Shown here piece by piece: positions 24,281-35,236 of a DNA stretch of 64,000 nt (positions are counted from its first letter, which is position 1; every line of letters starts with the position of its first letter). The stretch is from the NCBI GenBank assembly GCA_964035575.1, contig OZ037886.1, positions 806,001 through 870,000 on the forward strand. Direction: 5' to 3'. A program made the translations under genes and the position numbers. Source of the stretch: Rhynchopus sp. YZ270_cl-10. Lineage: Eukaryota; Euglenozoa; Diplonemea; Diplonemida; Diplonemidae. The notes under the pieces were generated by a model. The model ran no database searches. It was given only the letters and a program-made list of their open reading frames with translations, and was not told the DNA's origin.

Positions 24281-24749
24281 AATATTTTGGAGAAGTTTTC
24301 ATATTTTAGGCGTTTATTTCAAAGCCATTTTGTTAGGTAACTATGAGATGTTGAAGATGAAGGCTCATCCATAACTTTACCCTAACCTTTTCTTTTCTCA
24401 ATTCTCAAAAAAATGAGGCCCTTTTTTTTTTTTGTACCCTCTCTTGTAGACCCCCTTCCCTCCTCCCCCCCGGCCTCTTTTTTCCCCCCACAATACACAA
24501 AATTCCTCTGTACCCAAAAAAAGTCACCTTTATTTTTCTCCTTCACCTTCTCCTCTCAACACATTTTCTCCAGAAAACAAACATTACACATTTTTTTTTC
24601 TAGCAAATGCAATAAAACCCCCCTTTTTTTCAGTGGCAGAACCCAAAGCTTCTACGAGGAGACGCCGCACAGCAGCTGCACAGTCTAGATCCCACAACCT
24701 CTCTCAGCACCTTCCCCTCCACCACCACCCTCTTCACCCCCCAAGCGAA

Positions 24750-25931
24750 ATGCCGCCGAACACGGATGCCTTCCCTTCTTCATACACACTGTCTCCTTCT
24801 ACGCCTTCCATTGTGACAGAGAGGAAGCATAAAAAAGGGTTAAACAGTTCACGTCCAAGACCGCCTCCGTTGTGGAGATCGAAGCCGCCGTTTAAGTATG
24901 AGCCTCCTCAGGCGTTTTCTATGGGGGGTGATTCGGAGTGGTTGTTTTTGGTTCCGTTGTTGCTTGGGATTGGGTTGTTTGGGTTTCTGGGGGTGCACGA
25001 ATGTCTGTCGAAGGAAGCTAAGGTTGCCTCACGGTCTTCATACCTAGGGGAGTACAATACCGTAGTACGACGATGGAATGAAGTATCAGAGCTGTCGTTC
25101 TCCTCTATTATGGGAATAGAGGTGAACGGCTTTCGTACCTCCGATTCCTCAATTCTCCCTGGAGTGCATCTTGGTCCAATTAAAACAGCAGACACCATGA
25201 AGGACGGAGGAGAAGACGTATTAGGATACAACCCACTCCGCTTCTCCTTCAAAGGAGAGGTTCCAAGAGGGGAAGGATGGGCGGTAGGGGAAAAAGGGGA
25301 AATTACATTAAACGGGATGTTCCCGCTCCCCGAAGAGCTTGCATTAACGAAGGAGGTAGAAATATCGATGACAAACTGGAAGCAGTGTGTGCACTCTCGA
25401 AAGGGGAGGTATAGGAACTCCGCTGGGAAGGTGCTGTGTACGGTCCACTATAGACTCGCCTCGGTGTGTGTCGTGGTGGGGGAAGGTCAGGGAGGGTGGG
25501 AGTTGGTTGGAGGGTGTATTGGTGAGACAGCGGAGATTGCGAAGTACGATATAGTGCCGTGTGGGCATATGACGCCGCCGCGGAAGGTGGACGCGAGGTT
25601 GTCGATTACCGTGCGGCATAGAAACGACCCATATCTTGCGTTGCGTAACATCACTGCAGGCAAGCTTTCCTTTGGAACAACCTCCGCTGATTCAGACAGA
25701 GCGGCGTCCGCTCTGTTGACAGTCTGCTTTATGTTTGTCCTCCTCCTCCTCATCGCCCTCTTCTGCAAATGCAGAGTCCGTCTCTGCTGCTCCAACGATT
25801 CAACCGAACGCAAACGCGCCTATTCCCTTGACAGCACAACCTGCACCAGCAGTACCGAATCTGAAGCAGCAGAGTTGAAACCCGTGGAAACTACCCCCGA
25901 CACACAACACGTCTCCATAGACATGCGTTAG
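24750..25931 (+). CDS. Two-span membrane protein, unrecognised
   Basis: The frame from the first ATG encodes 393 residues. The same frame is open upstream to 24633, where a pyrimidine tract ends in CAG, so an upstream coding exon is possible. A Pro/Arg-rich N-terminal region of about 55 residues precedes a first membrane segment (WLFLVPLLLGIGLFGFLGVH). A roughly 250-residue domain with at least five cysteines follows, including the WKQCVHSRKGRYR and VLCTVHYRLASVCVVV stretches. A second membrane segment (LLTVCFMFVLLLLIALFC) and a short Ser/Thr/Glu-rich tail end the chain. Both termini are probably cytosolic with the cysteine-bearing domain luminal or extracellular. The topology resembles TMEM231-type proteins only in outline, and I do not assign a family. 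Confidence 0.6.
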   Translation: MPPNTDAFPSSYTLSPSTPSIVTERKHKKGLNSSRPRPPPLWRSKPPFKYEPPQAFSMGGDSEWLFLVPLLLGIGLFGFLGVHECLSKEAKVASRSSYLGEYNTVVRRWNEVSELSFSSIMGIEVNGFRTSDSSILPGVHLGPIKTADTMKDGGEDVLGYNPLRFSFKGEVPRGEGWAVGEKGEITLNGMFPLPEELALTKEVEISMTNWKQCVHSRKGRYRNSAGKVLCTVHYRLASVCVVVGEGQGGWELVGGCIGETAEIAKYDIVPCGHMTPPRKVDARLSITVRHRNDPYLALRNITAGKLSFGTTSADSDRAASALLTVCFMFVLLLLIALFCKCRVRLCCSNDSTERKRAYSLDSTTCTSSTESEAAELKPVETTPDTQHVSIDMR

Positions 25932-26540
25932 TGGAGGGGAAAGGGGGGGGGGGAAATGAGGGGGTTTTTCTCACCTAAGATGAAGATGGGGTGTGAGTAC
26001 GACTTTGTTGATTCCCGCAGATTCACTGTGAATTTGACGGTGGTCGGAGGTGTTGAGTGAGAAGGGTATGGGATGGGAGGGGGGGGGAGATGTGGGAAGG
26101 GAGTGGGGTTGGATCGTAACGGTTCTGCCTCCCGTTTCAACGTTCAACACTTCTGTCTTGTCGTGTTTTCATGTCAAACAGAGTTGAGCGGAGGTGAAAC
26201 GGTGAGGCATTCCGAAGGGTTTGGGTAAGCAGTGCACAGTAGTTCCATATCCACCTCGCAGTGGTGTACCCCCTCCTCGTATCAAAGCTAGCTTTGTGTC
26301 AAGCGAGAGAGGGAGAACGGGGTGTGGGGAGAGAGGAGGTCTGTAGGTAGGGTGTGGAGAAGGGAGCCATTGTCGCATTCACCCCCCCCCCCCCCCCCCT
26401 TCTGTGGATCCGTCGCGCTGAAATAAAATCATTCTCATTGTTTGGAACAAAAATAAAATGGAAATGTGGTGTCACACAATGTGACTAAGCTATGCTCTGC
26501 CATTTTTTTGTCCTTACCTTCATGATGAATAGCCAAAATG

Positions 26541-26575
26541 CCTGCGCACTGCCCCGGTGAGGTGTTAGCACTTTT
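26541..26575 (+). repeat. Family B element, copy 1
   Basis: Carries the core CGGTGAGGTGTTAGCACTTT after a CCTGCGCACTG lead. Flanking A and T runs can extend the outer stem. Confidence 0.5.
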
Positions 26576-26877
26576 CCGTTTCTCAATTTTTATGGAAATG
26601 AATCAGTATCAAGGCAAACGGCACCTCCGTTGGGGAATGGGTAGTAATGGGCGGTCGGTATAATCTCATCTGAACGAAATGATAAGACACAGAGAACATA
26701 GAACGAACACATAAAGTGGTGCAATAAAAAAAGGTAACGGAACCTGCTGTCTCTTGCCAAAGATGCCGGGTTTCTTGTTCACTCCCCCCTTCTCTCTCTT
26801 CCCCTATTCTGTTATAATTGTTTATTTGTTGTGAAGCGTTGTCAAGACCTGGTGGCTGTTTTTTCCCCCACCTTTTT

Positions 26878-26923
26878 AAGGTGACTATGATGACCCTAAG
26901 CACAGTGAGGCTTAGGGTCATTA
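26878..26923 (+). repeat. Family A hairpin, copy 1
   Basis: Perfect 12-base arms: ATGACCCTAAGC at 26890-26901 and its exact reverse complement at 26910-26921, with an eight-base loop. The lead AAGGTGACT is shared with the other family A copies. Confidence 0.65.
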
Positions 26924-27360
26924 TTGCAAATTTTTCTCTTTTTTTTTGTGATTGCTTTTTTTAATACGTCTCAAAGAGAGCTCCGAAATGTGCTCGATCA
27001 GAGACAAACGGATATGGTTTGTTCACAGATTGTATTCCCCCCCCAATCTTCGGTCAGCGTTGTTTTATAATGTCATTCGTGCCTTTTATCTTTGGTATGT
27101 TTTAATGTGGGGCGATTCAGCCATTTTTTCATTCTTTTTTTGTATTTTTTGTTAAAAACCCCATAACCGCCTGTCCCCTATCCGTTCTTCGCAACCGAAA
27201 CCCAATATTGAGAATAAAATGGCATGTGGTCCTATCAGTGATCTGGTGTCACTCTGAGAGTGTTTCGCTCTGTGGACCTTTCGTGTGTTAGTGGTACTTC
27301 CAGGATTTCTTTTAAAATTCATTGCAGATTAATGGAAAGTGTATCATACAGGTAGTCAGT

Positions 27361-27397
27361 ACCTGCGTCCCGGAGGCGTTTGCACTAACTCAACTTC
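27361..27397 (+). repeat. Family B element, copy 2
   Basis: CCTGCGTCC lead, GGAGGCGTTTGCACT core and CTCAACTTCAC tail. It lacks the CGGTGA segment of the longer copies. Confidence 0.5.
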
Positions 27398-28257
27398 ACT
27401 TTTTTTTTGTTGTGTTCATGAGCAAAGCAAAAGGGGTGAGGTTCGTCTGAAGCCTTTCTCTTTTTTGTGCTCATGATTTCTGAGTGCTCTCGAACCTCGT
27501 ATCCATCAGCTTCACTAATAGTTGTCCGACTGTGGTTCATTGAGGTGTTGTACAGTGAGTCGCAACCCATCTCTGAAGTGTTCATTGACATTCATTGTCT
27601 TGAATGCACTCCGAAGGGTTCGATGCCGTATGGTGTGCTTGCGTCACAGAGGGCTTGTATTGTCAAAGTCAGTTTTATTTTGTTCTCTGATCCATATTCA
27701 AAATGCGTTCAGAGAACGCACATCTGCTAACCGAGATTTTTTGTGAAGGCAACAAAAGGGCTAAAAATGAAGGTGTGAGTTCTCTCATCTCTGCAATACT
27801 CTTTAAGGATGAGGTGTGCTGTTTGTGCGTCCTGTTGAGTGATATTGAGCCATTAAGACAATAACCTACAGTAGCACCATAGTCGACACAAAACGAAACA
27901 TGTCTGTCACTCTCTTAAGGATGAGGTGTGCTGTGTCCGCATGCCAGCCCTTTCGGGTATGACATATGCGAACAAAATACCTTTGTCATTTTTTTTTGAC
28001 TTGAGGCGATTTTCAATCCTAGACAATTTTTTTTTTTTTGGAAAAAAAGCATCGTTTTTAGAAGAGGGTTGTTTTGTCGATACTAAAGATGTCTCAACAA
28101 AAACCACCCCTTCCCGATACCCTATTTCATTTTTTTTTCTTACACAAAACAAAAGTGTGCAATACTTTTCTGATTCCCCTTTCTTTCCTCTTTCACATCA
28201 CCTTCTTCCAGCTTTTCCACACTATTTTCCCCTTTTTTTTTTCGGGATTTTATTAAA

Positions 28258-29199
28258 ATGGATTTCACATTGAGCGAGGACGTAAGCATCTCCGAGTGTG
28301 GAGTTCCGTGCGCAGTTGCAGCGTACGGGTGTAGGAGCCCCGAGGATGAGTTGTCGTCCCGTATATTGATAGGCTATGTAGTGTCAAGCGTCGTCCGGTC
28401 TCCGACAGGAGAGTTGAGCACCTGGGCGGTGTGCAAACGGTATTCAGACTTTCGTGTCTTCCACGCCACCATCACAACTCTAATTGAACACAACAATCTT
28501 ACACCCGATGCTCCTCTGATGCTTCCGAAACGACACTTCTTCTTTTCCACCAATCAATCGAAGTCTATGGTAGAGTCTCGTCGCCAAGGGCTTGATGTTT
28601 TCATGCAAGGTGTACACACCCTTGGCGCACAATGCACTATCGTCAAAGACGAACTCCGCAAATTCGTTTCGTTCTCCCCATTGGAGGACATTGTAATCTC
28701 CCTGCGATGCTCCGAGACGAAGCCGGGTGCGCCTTCTGCCTTTATTCATAGCACCTTTATTGCACCAGAGTCGATTCGGATGGAGAATTTGATTGTGAAG
28801 CTGCCGTGGGGGGTGTTGGATTACAAGACAAATGAGATTTGTATAAAGAGTACAAGGAGTGGTCCAGTGGCATGTGCAAGGAGATATGCGTTTTTGGCAA
28901 TCTGTGAGCACATCAAAAGACAGAGCGATAGAATGCCCAGCAACCGAGAGGTCTGGCAGCTCTCCGCAGCGCTTGCAAGGTTTACGCATGGTGATGTTGT
29001 AGGGCGTCGTCGTGCCAGCTCTGACTACGGGACGCCCCAAGCCCGCTACCGCCACCACAGCAATGCTCCCCTCCTCGACGAAGCGGAAAACAAATTCGAC
29101 TGCAGCACCTCGGATGGCTCCACCCTCAGCATCAGCATCAGCGTCACTTCCTCTGACCCTCCTCTGAGCGAATCTGAAGACTGCACAGAGGCTGGTTAA
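28258..29199 (+). CDS. PX-domain protein (sorting-nexin-like)
   Basis: One exon, 313 residues. Residues about 30-140 form a Phox-homology domain. The strand-end motif KRYSDFRVFHATI carries the Arg-Tyr-Ser-Asp-Phe signature that contacts PI3P. A Pro-rich turn (LMLPKRHFFF) and the helix SMVESRRQGLDVFMQGV match the family's RR-x-G-L-x-x-F pattern. PX domains bring proteins to endosomal membranes. The remaining 170 residues hold a helical patch near 215-235 and end in a Ser/Thr/Asp-rich disordered tail; no BAR, kinase or RGS domain is visible. The start is the first ATG after a T-tract. Confidence 0.82.
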   Translation: MDFTLSEDVSISECGVPCAVAAYGCRSPEDELSSRILIGYVVSSVVRSPTGELSTWAVCKRYSDFRVFHATITTLIEHNNLTPDAPLMLPKRHFFFSTNQSKSMVESRRQGLDVFMQGVHTLGAQCTIVKDELRKFVSFSPLEDIVISLRCSETKPGAPSAFIHSTFIAPESIRMENLIVKLPWGVLDYKTNEICIKSTRSGPVACARRYAFLAICEHIKRQSDRMPSNREVWQLSAALARFTHGDVVGRRRASSDYGTPQARYRHHSNAPLLDEAENKFDCSTSDGSTLSISISVTSSDPPLSESEDCTEAG

Positions 29200-29292
29200 A
29201 GAGGAGAGATTTGTACCTTCTTCAGGTGTATCAGCTTTTCTTTGGGTGATTAAATGAGACTCAGATTTTCTAAAAAAAATCTTTTTCAGACT

Positions 29293-29325
29293 CCGTCCGA
29301 TGAGCGGTGAGGCTCTTGCACAGTT
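29293..29325 (+). repeat. Family B element, copy 3
   Basis: GTCCGATGAGCGGTGAGGCTC forms a local GAGC/GCTC stem; the tail is TTGCACAGTTCTC. It lies about 100 bases after the PX stop codon. Confidence 0.5.
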
Positions 29326-29343
29326 CTCTTTATTTCTTCGAAC

Positions 29344-29375
29344 ACCGTCGTGTCCGGTGAGGTGTTTTGTACTTT
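29344..29375 (+). repeat. Family B element, copy 4
   Basis: TCCGGTGAGGTGTTTTGTAC core, 20 bases downstream of copy 3 in the same orientation. Confidence 0.45.
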
Positions 29376-29745
29376 CCACGTTGTGTATTCTGAAAAGGAA
29401 TGCATTTTTTTTTTTTTCAGAACTTCAAGAGATTTGAGTGGTCCATAATTTCAGGAGACCACCCTTCCCTCTCTGACCCACCCAGCCGTTTATCTTTTAC
29501 TCATAATCCCTCTATTCCCCACCCCCCAAAAAAATGTGATAATACGCGAGTGTAGCTCTTTGTATGTCTTTTGTTGAGCGAAAAAAATAATGGAACGTGC
29601 AGTTGGTAACTATTATGTTGCCAATAGGCTGTTCTTTGCCATTGGGATAGATTACCCGGTTCACCCCCCTTACAGATTTCTTTTTTTTGATGGATGTGGT
29701 GTTTTGTGGTGCTGTCCTCATGCTGTTTGATAGCTAGGTGGTATA

Positions 29746-29780
29746 TGCCTGCATCTGCCGTGAGGTGTTAGCATACATAA
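29746..29780 (+). repeat. Family B element, copy 5
   Basis: TATGCCTGCATCTGCCGTG lead and AGGTGTTAGCATA tail. The outer stem is TATGC/GCATA where other copies have AGTGC/GCACT, a compensated change. Confidence 0.5.
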
Positions 29781-30816
29781 CTCATCACCGCGGTGTGGTC
29801 GAAGGTCGTGTAGTGCACTGTAAAAACTTTGTAAAAGCTTGGCCAGGATTTTTTATTGTAATGTTTGACCCTAGCCAGGTGAAGACTTTGTAAAAAAAAT
29901 CTTGCACTCTCTTCGATTGCGCCAATCACTCATTTTTGAAAGGTTTTTCGAGTGATATTCATAGGGATTTTGCAACAAAAAAAGCAAAAAAAAAATAAAA
30001 GCTACTCTAGTTTCGTAGCTGTTTCCTTCAGGTGCGATGACAGCTACACCGGGAATCCCAATGATGAGAAATTTAAGAGCTTATCTTACCCAAACTCTTT
30101 TCTCTTTATTTTTATTTTTTTTGCAATGAGCTCGACTGAGATGCGTTCTAGCACGTTTTAACTACTCTTTTTATTTTATTTTTTTTAGATCTGGGTTTAT
30201 TCACCTTTTTAAGATTTTCTTTCTTATGGTTTTCTTCAACACACCTTCTACCGAAGGTGTAAAGCGGATAGTATTGTTCCGGCTTTTGTATCAAAGTTAT
30301 TTCGTTATTTGCCCATGGTGGAGCGTATCCCAGTGCAATATGGCTTACCTAGGTGGTATTGCCGTCCGTAGATAGGGGATCCAGAGGGAGCAAAACTGGA
30401 GACACTGTATAGGGACCAAAAATAAATATTGGAAAGGAAATACATTTGTTTTCTTTTCTTTTTTTTTTTTGTTGTTCTTTGAGTTATCTCTTCCCCCCCT
30501 CTGTGAAGTCAAATTCTACGGGAGTTTCCACCATCCTTTTGCGTTCGGGGATGACGATCCATAAACAATGTCTTTTTATGTTCTCTCTTGCAAAATATAC
30601 CAAAATGCAAGGGTACATTTTTCGCACCCTCTTTGCCTTCTTTTTTCGTTTAGAAAAGAATGTATATGAAATAATTTCTCTCTCTTTCTCATGAAAATAA
30701 TATTTTTCTCCTCATCTGGAGACATTTTTTTTCTTCTTTTCTTTCTTTTCACTACCCTTTTTTTCTTCCACTTTTCGATGACTGAGCATCCTGAGACTGA
30801 GGTGCACATCATCAGT

Positions 30817-30862
30817 CTTGCGTCCACTGATAAACGGTGAGCCGTTTGCATTTTCAACTTCT
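30817..30862 (+). repeat. Family B element, copy 6
   Basis: Contains AAACGGTGAGCCGTTT, a perfect six-base stem with a TGAG loop. Lead TTGCGTCCACTGAT and tail TCAACTTCTC match the family. Confidence 0.55.
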
Positions 30863-31398
30863 CTCTATGTCACCTTCCTTTAGGTGTGTACACAAAGAGA
30901 GGTCCATTTATCTTTCAAAGTTTTCGTTTCTTTTTCCATCAACAAAATATCACGATGCGAACTTCGGTGTCTTGCCTGCTCCTCTGAGTAGGCCACCCCA
31001 CAGAAATATGTCAACCTTTCCCTCTTTTCTTGCGTTTAACAAAACGCCCTTTTTTGCAATGAAATTCCCTTTATCTTCAGATCGTGTTTTACATGGTAAC
31101 GCTCGCATCCTCCTCATACGGAGAGAGGCGGGGGTGATTTGATTTGAAGATCTGGTTATGTGTGTGTATGTGTGTTTTTCTTTTCTTTTTAGTATTCGTT
31201 TTAACGACTTCAGCAGTGATGTGTGTAGTTATTCCTTCGTGAAATGCGTCTGTAAGGCGTTTTCATCTTTCATAGTTGTTTTTTTCCTTTTCGTGTGTTA
31301 TTATGTGTGTCTGCGGTTCGATACCGTAGTAATCTGATACAGAACACCTTTTGTTTCAAAGGCGTTAAACATATTCCATTTTGAGTGTCTTCTTTGTT

Positions 31399-31430
31399 AA
31401 GGTGACTAAGCGAGAGTCTTAGGGTCAACC
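31399..31430 (+). repeat. Family A hairpin, copy 2
   Basis: AAGGTGACTAAG then CTTAGGGTCAACC around a short GC-rich loop; the CTAAG/CTTAG pairing is kept. Confidence 0.55.
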
Positions 31431-31453
31431 TTTTCTTGGTTTTCCTTCATACC

Positions 31454-31592
31454 AAGGTATACTTGGTGTGGCTGAAAGGGGTGCTATTTTTGTGCTATTT
31501 TCTGCTATTCTGGGCATCTGGATTTTTTTGGTGCGGCTGAAGGGAAGTGCTATTTTCTGCTATTTTTGGGGTCGTCAGCCACACCATATACT
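31454..31592. repeat. Foldback (inverted-repeat) element
   Basis: The left arm 31456-31475 ends TGGTGTGGCTGA. The right arm 31575-31592 begins TCAGCCACACCA, and both continue into GTATA-type ends. The interior repeats GTGCTATTTTCTGCTATT-like words. No clean target duplication was found. Confidence 0.4.
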
Positions 31593-31831
31593 GTCTTTAA
31601 AGTCAAAATTTTGTTCATCCATACCTGTCCTAGAGGCTAATACGACCCAACACGAATTCTACCATGACAATTTTGTAGGATTGACCTGTGTATGACAAGC
31701 ATTAGTAAAAGATAACCATAATTAAATTAGGGCTTTTTTTTGTGTCAGACTTCTGCAATCCTCAGATCCATGTGGTTCAGGTGCAGGTGTAAAGATATTG
31801 ATACCCACGATTTTTTTTTTCTCTCGACAAG

Positions 31832-32456
31832 CAGGGTTGTTTCTAGGATCTCGTTTTTTTTTCTCGGGGGGGGGTCAATTTTTTTCCCAAAAAAAATTTT
31901 TTTCCGCCGGGAAAAAATGGTCTTTCAAGGGGTTTTGGGTGTATTCCGAGCTTGACTCGACGAAGCCTCGATCTCACCAAGAAAACCCCATACCCCAAAG
32001 CTTCAGAATATCATGGTGGTATGTAGCTTCTGTGAGGGTATGAAACAGGTAAAGAAACGGTGGCCATGGCACCCAAAGGTTCCTGGCGAAGCCACGGTAC
32101 GCAACATTTCTAAAATTGCGCTTAACAATTGCACTATTGTACAGCCAAACTATGTCATGGGAAGGGTGTGATGTAAGCTTGCGCCGCAGGCGCACGGTAT
32201 GCTACTTTTATTCTTTTCGCCAATCTTTTTTCTCACTCCATCACCGTTCCACGTAGTGTAGTCGGTGCGGGTGTTGTCGCTCTTTGCCAACACTGGTGGT
32301 GGGTGGAAAACGTGTAGTTCGGGGGAAAATATGTAATTTTTTACAGGGGGGTGAGGCTGACCAGCGCACCGTGCCAGATTCTGGGGGTCAAATTGACCCC
32401 CCCCAGAATCTGGGGGGGGTCAGTGACCCCCCCCGACCCCCCTAGAAACAACCCTG
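31832..32456. mobile_element. Non-autonomous hAT-type DNA element (625 bp)
   Basis: Perfect 16-bp terminal inverted repeats, CAGGGTTGTTTCTAGG, are flanked by perfect 8-bp target duplications TCGACAAG (31824-31831 and 32457-32464). The CAGGG ends and 8-bp duplications are the hAT signature. There is no transposase frame. It is subterminally C- or G-rich. The interior shares two words, around 32079-32105 and 32177-32203, with the elements at 33647 and 50077. The intact ends suggest a fairly recent insertion. Confidence 0.85.
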
Positions 32457-32878
32457 TCGACAAGGTCGCAGCCGAGTACTTCTTAAGGTGCCGATCAATC
32501 TGTCAAAAACAAAGGGGGGAAAAAAAATCAATCTTTTTCTTTTTTTTTGAAAAAGTCAGAAAAGTTTGGGGTGAAATGAGTTCTTCCCATGTAGGGTCAT
32601 TTTCCCCATTTCATTTCAACTTTTTTTTTTTGTTTTTTTTTCCTTCAGCAGCGCTTTTCATTTCCCTCAGAAGCTCAGAACTATGCCCGATGTGTCCCTT
32701 CTTCCCTTCTTCCCTTTCCCCTCCCCGTTTTCTCATTAACGTTAGAACCAAATTTAAAACCTACACCCTTTCGTTCCTCTTTTTATTTTCCACTGAAGCT
32801 TGACTTAGCAATGAACCAACCAAAAAAAAAAAACCAAAACAGAGCAAATGGGCTGGGTTGAACCAGAACTATTTGTAA

Positions 32879-32912
32879 AAGGTGGCTAAGACCGAGAGGC
32901 TTAGGTTCATCC
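32879..32912 (+). repeat. Family A hairpin, copy 3
   Basis: AAGGTGGCTAAG, loop, AGGCTTAGGTTCATCC. The GGTGG/TCATCC ends can pair with G-U wobble. Confidence 0.55.
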
Positions 32913-33348
32913 TATCTACCCTTTTATTTTATTTTATTATGTTTTTGATGTCTCAAAAAAGGCGTCACACTCTCAGGAAGAAAGGTGTCGTTCTGCACAC
33001 AATTACCTAAATAGGTGAGAGAAGGGATGTCTTTTTATGTGTGTGTGTGTGTTTTTTTGTGTCACCTCATAAAGGAGGAAATAGAAACGTATCATTTTGA
33101 ACATTTTGCGGTTCTGGGGACGAACCGCGCTGAGCCACTCCTCACCAAAACAGGTTGAGGTGTGTGCGTTTCACCACAACCTCTCCCATGGGTTTTATTG
33201 TGTGAGTGTTAAGTTTCTATTTTGCCGACATTGCAGTGTTTCCGCAAAAATAAAATAAAAAAAATGAAAAATTGATGTACCGATCCTTCCTCCAAACTGG
33301 CGCTTATCGTACCAACTGAAAGAATAAGAGAAAAAAAAAACTGTTGTA

Positions 33349-33402
33349 TAGTGGAACGTATCCTTGGGTGCCTACACTAATACAACAAAGCTTTCAAAAA
33401 AA
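33349..33402 (+). repeat. Family C short dispersed repeat, copy 3
   Basis: TAGTGGA head, GGGTGCCTACACTAATACAA core, then AGCTTTCAAAAA and an A-rich tail. One of the fullest copies. Confidence 0.6.
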
Positions 33403-33646
33403 CGAAATAAAAGCAAAATTTATGAGCGCAGCGAAGCTCCTTCTGTGGGACCCAGCGCGCGCGGAAAGAAGGGTATAAAAAGAAAGGGAGGGGAGGGGAG
33501 GGGAGGGGAACTGAAGTTTTTCAAACAACCATACCACGGTGTCGCTAAATGTTCTGAAAAGCTGGGTACTACTGCATTTGTTTTCGATTTTAAATCAGTA
33601 TTGCCACGGGGGGTATTATTTTGTTTTTTTTTTTTTCCTTTCAAAC

Positions 33647-33945
33647 CAGGCTCTCCGCTAGGATTTCCGATTTTGAAAATGTTCTGTTGATGGTCCACGT
33701 GGTGGGGTACATGCTTGCGCCGCAGGCGCACGGTACGCAACTTTTTTTTTTTTTTCAACGCCCGATTTTGACTTTTTTGGGACGTTTGAGCACTCACCTC
33801 TCCATATCTTCTTCTCCTGAGCTTTTTTGACAGGTAGAACGGGTCTGAACCACTCAGCAGAACTTTTTTTTTTTTTTTTTTCCCCCCCATTTTCAAAAAG
33901 TTCTGTTGACAATCAACAGAACTTTAGTACCTAGCGGAGTCCCTG
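33647..33945. mobile_element. Non-autonomous hAT-type MITE (299 bp)
   Basis: The terminal repeats read CAGG, two variable bases, then CTCCGCTAGG on both ends. They are flanked by perfect 8-bp duplications TTTCAAAC (33639-33646 and 33946-33953). The internal word GCGCCGCAGGCGCACGGTAC (33717-33736) is shared with the element at 31832 and, inverted, with that at 50077. It has no coding capacity. Confidence 0.85.
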
Positions 33946-34700
33946 TTTCAAACTCTCTTCGTCAGTCCCTAGTACAATTACCCAAACAGTCATTCTATAA
34001 CAGTAGGATTGAAGAGCAGCTTCCACTGCGGTATTTCTTTGCATCAGGGTTTTTTGTGCATATCTTCTTACTTTGGTAGGGATGGCGAGGTAAATATACC
34101 TTCGATACAAAAAAATATTGCAGAAAATTGTTCTGCTACTAAATACAGCAAACGTTATTCGCAAGAAAACAGACCTCGTATTTTTTTTTTATTCTTTTTT
34201 TTTTTGAAAGAAAAAAAACAATGCTAGAAATAGTGCACCAAAAGCATACAAGCATTGCATTGTTTCCATTATCTATACCTTTTTTTCGTGTGTGTGTATG
34301 TGTGTTTTTTTAAATGAATCGACCGACAGAATAAGAGGCCCTGTTCACTTCATGACCCTTATTTATATATTTTTTTGTTTATTTTTTGGTGATGACTCAG
34401 CATTTGTGGCCTAAGATTCACCATTGTTTTTTTTTTTGTGTGTGTACGAGAGGTACATTCGTATTTACAAGATATTTTTTTTTTTTTGGTTATTTTAGTT
34501 GTTCTTTGCACCGTCTTGGTGCTTAGCTAGGAACCTCAGGAACTCCACTCCGACCCCCTCACACCAAACTTACATCATCCTGAAAAGCGTTAAGGAAGAG
34601 GAACACCCACCACCGCCATAGCCACACTTCTGATGCTTTTTGAGGCATCTTCACCAGAATTTGAAAAGCGAAATGTAGAAAACAACTTTTTTTAAAAAAA

Positions 34701-34748
34701 AGTGGATATTGCACATGGTGGGAACTACTATTCCAACATATTCTTTTG
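34701..34748 (+). repeat. Family C short dispersed repeat, copy 4 (partial)
   Basis: AGTGGATATTGCACATGGTG head and CTACTATTCCAACA core; the TTTTCAAA end is diverged. Confidence 0.45.
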
Positions 34749-35236
34749 TCAACGAAAATTTAAAAAAGTCACTGCGGAAACTGTCACCTCGGCGCAACGC
34801 TGGGTGTACAATGTGTGTTTGTGTCCATCTTGTTTAGCACATTTGCTTTCGTGTATTCTTTAATAAACCATGCACATGTGGCAGGTCTCTTAGTCTATCA
34901 CTAAGCAAGCAAAATTTAACCATGCACTCGTTGCTCTCAAAAATTCGGCCAGTCCCCTCCCCCCGCTAGTCATACTTGTAGCCTATATGGGGAATATGGG
35001 GGAAGTGAGGTGAGCAAACCTGATAAAACACCTAAGAGTCTTCATCCTGCCTCTGCCGAGGTCAACGTCATGCACCACATCAGTGGTGCACTCCACTTTG
35101 TTGCGTCGTCTTTCTCCCCCTCTCCACAACCACCCCTGCACCCCCCACCCACCCAGGTGTGTACACAACAAGCGAACCTTCATACACACCACTTCTTTCA
35201 GGTCGGGGGCTGCGTTGCCCTAAAGACGCAACCAAG

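Larger units (their letters stand above)
24158..24749. other. Intergenic spacer with two family C repeats
   Basis: It holds two family C copies in its first 120 bases, followed by T- and C-rich sequence. A polypyrimidine run ending in CAG (about 24632) could be an acceptor site for the following gene. Confidence 0.45.
25932..28257. other. Long intergenic spacer, 2.3 kb
   Basis: No supported gene on either strand. It holds an 18-base C run (26382-26399), one family A hairpin and two family B elements. Three short open frames between 27385 and 27750 have no domain content. T-rich tracts precede the PX gene. Confidence 0.45.
29200..35236. other. 6-kb gene-poor region rich in short repeats and MITE-like insertions
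   Basis: No frame here carries recognisable domains. The stretch is AT-rich with many homopolymers. It contains family A, B and C elements, a foldback and two hAT-type non-autonomous elements, listed separately. A GGGGA microsatellite lies at about 33485-33510. A pyrimidine tract ending in CAG (35201) precedes the WD40 gene, and an upstream non-coding or coding exon there cannot be excluded. Confidence 0.5.

Noticed and set aside
31290-31345. tRNA-like T-arm around GGTTCGATACC
   Set aside because: The T-loop resembles a B box, but no acceptor, D or anticodon stem can be found at the right distances upstream.
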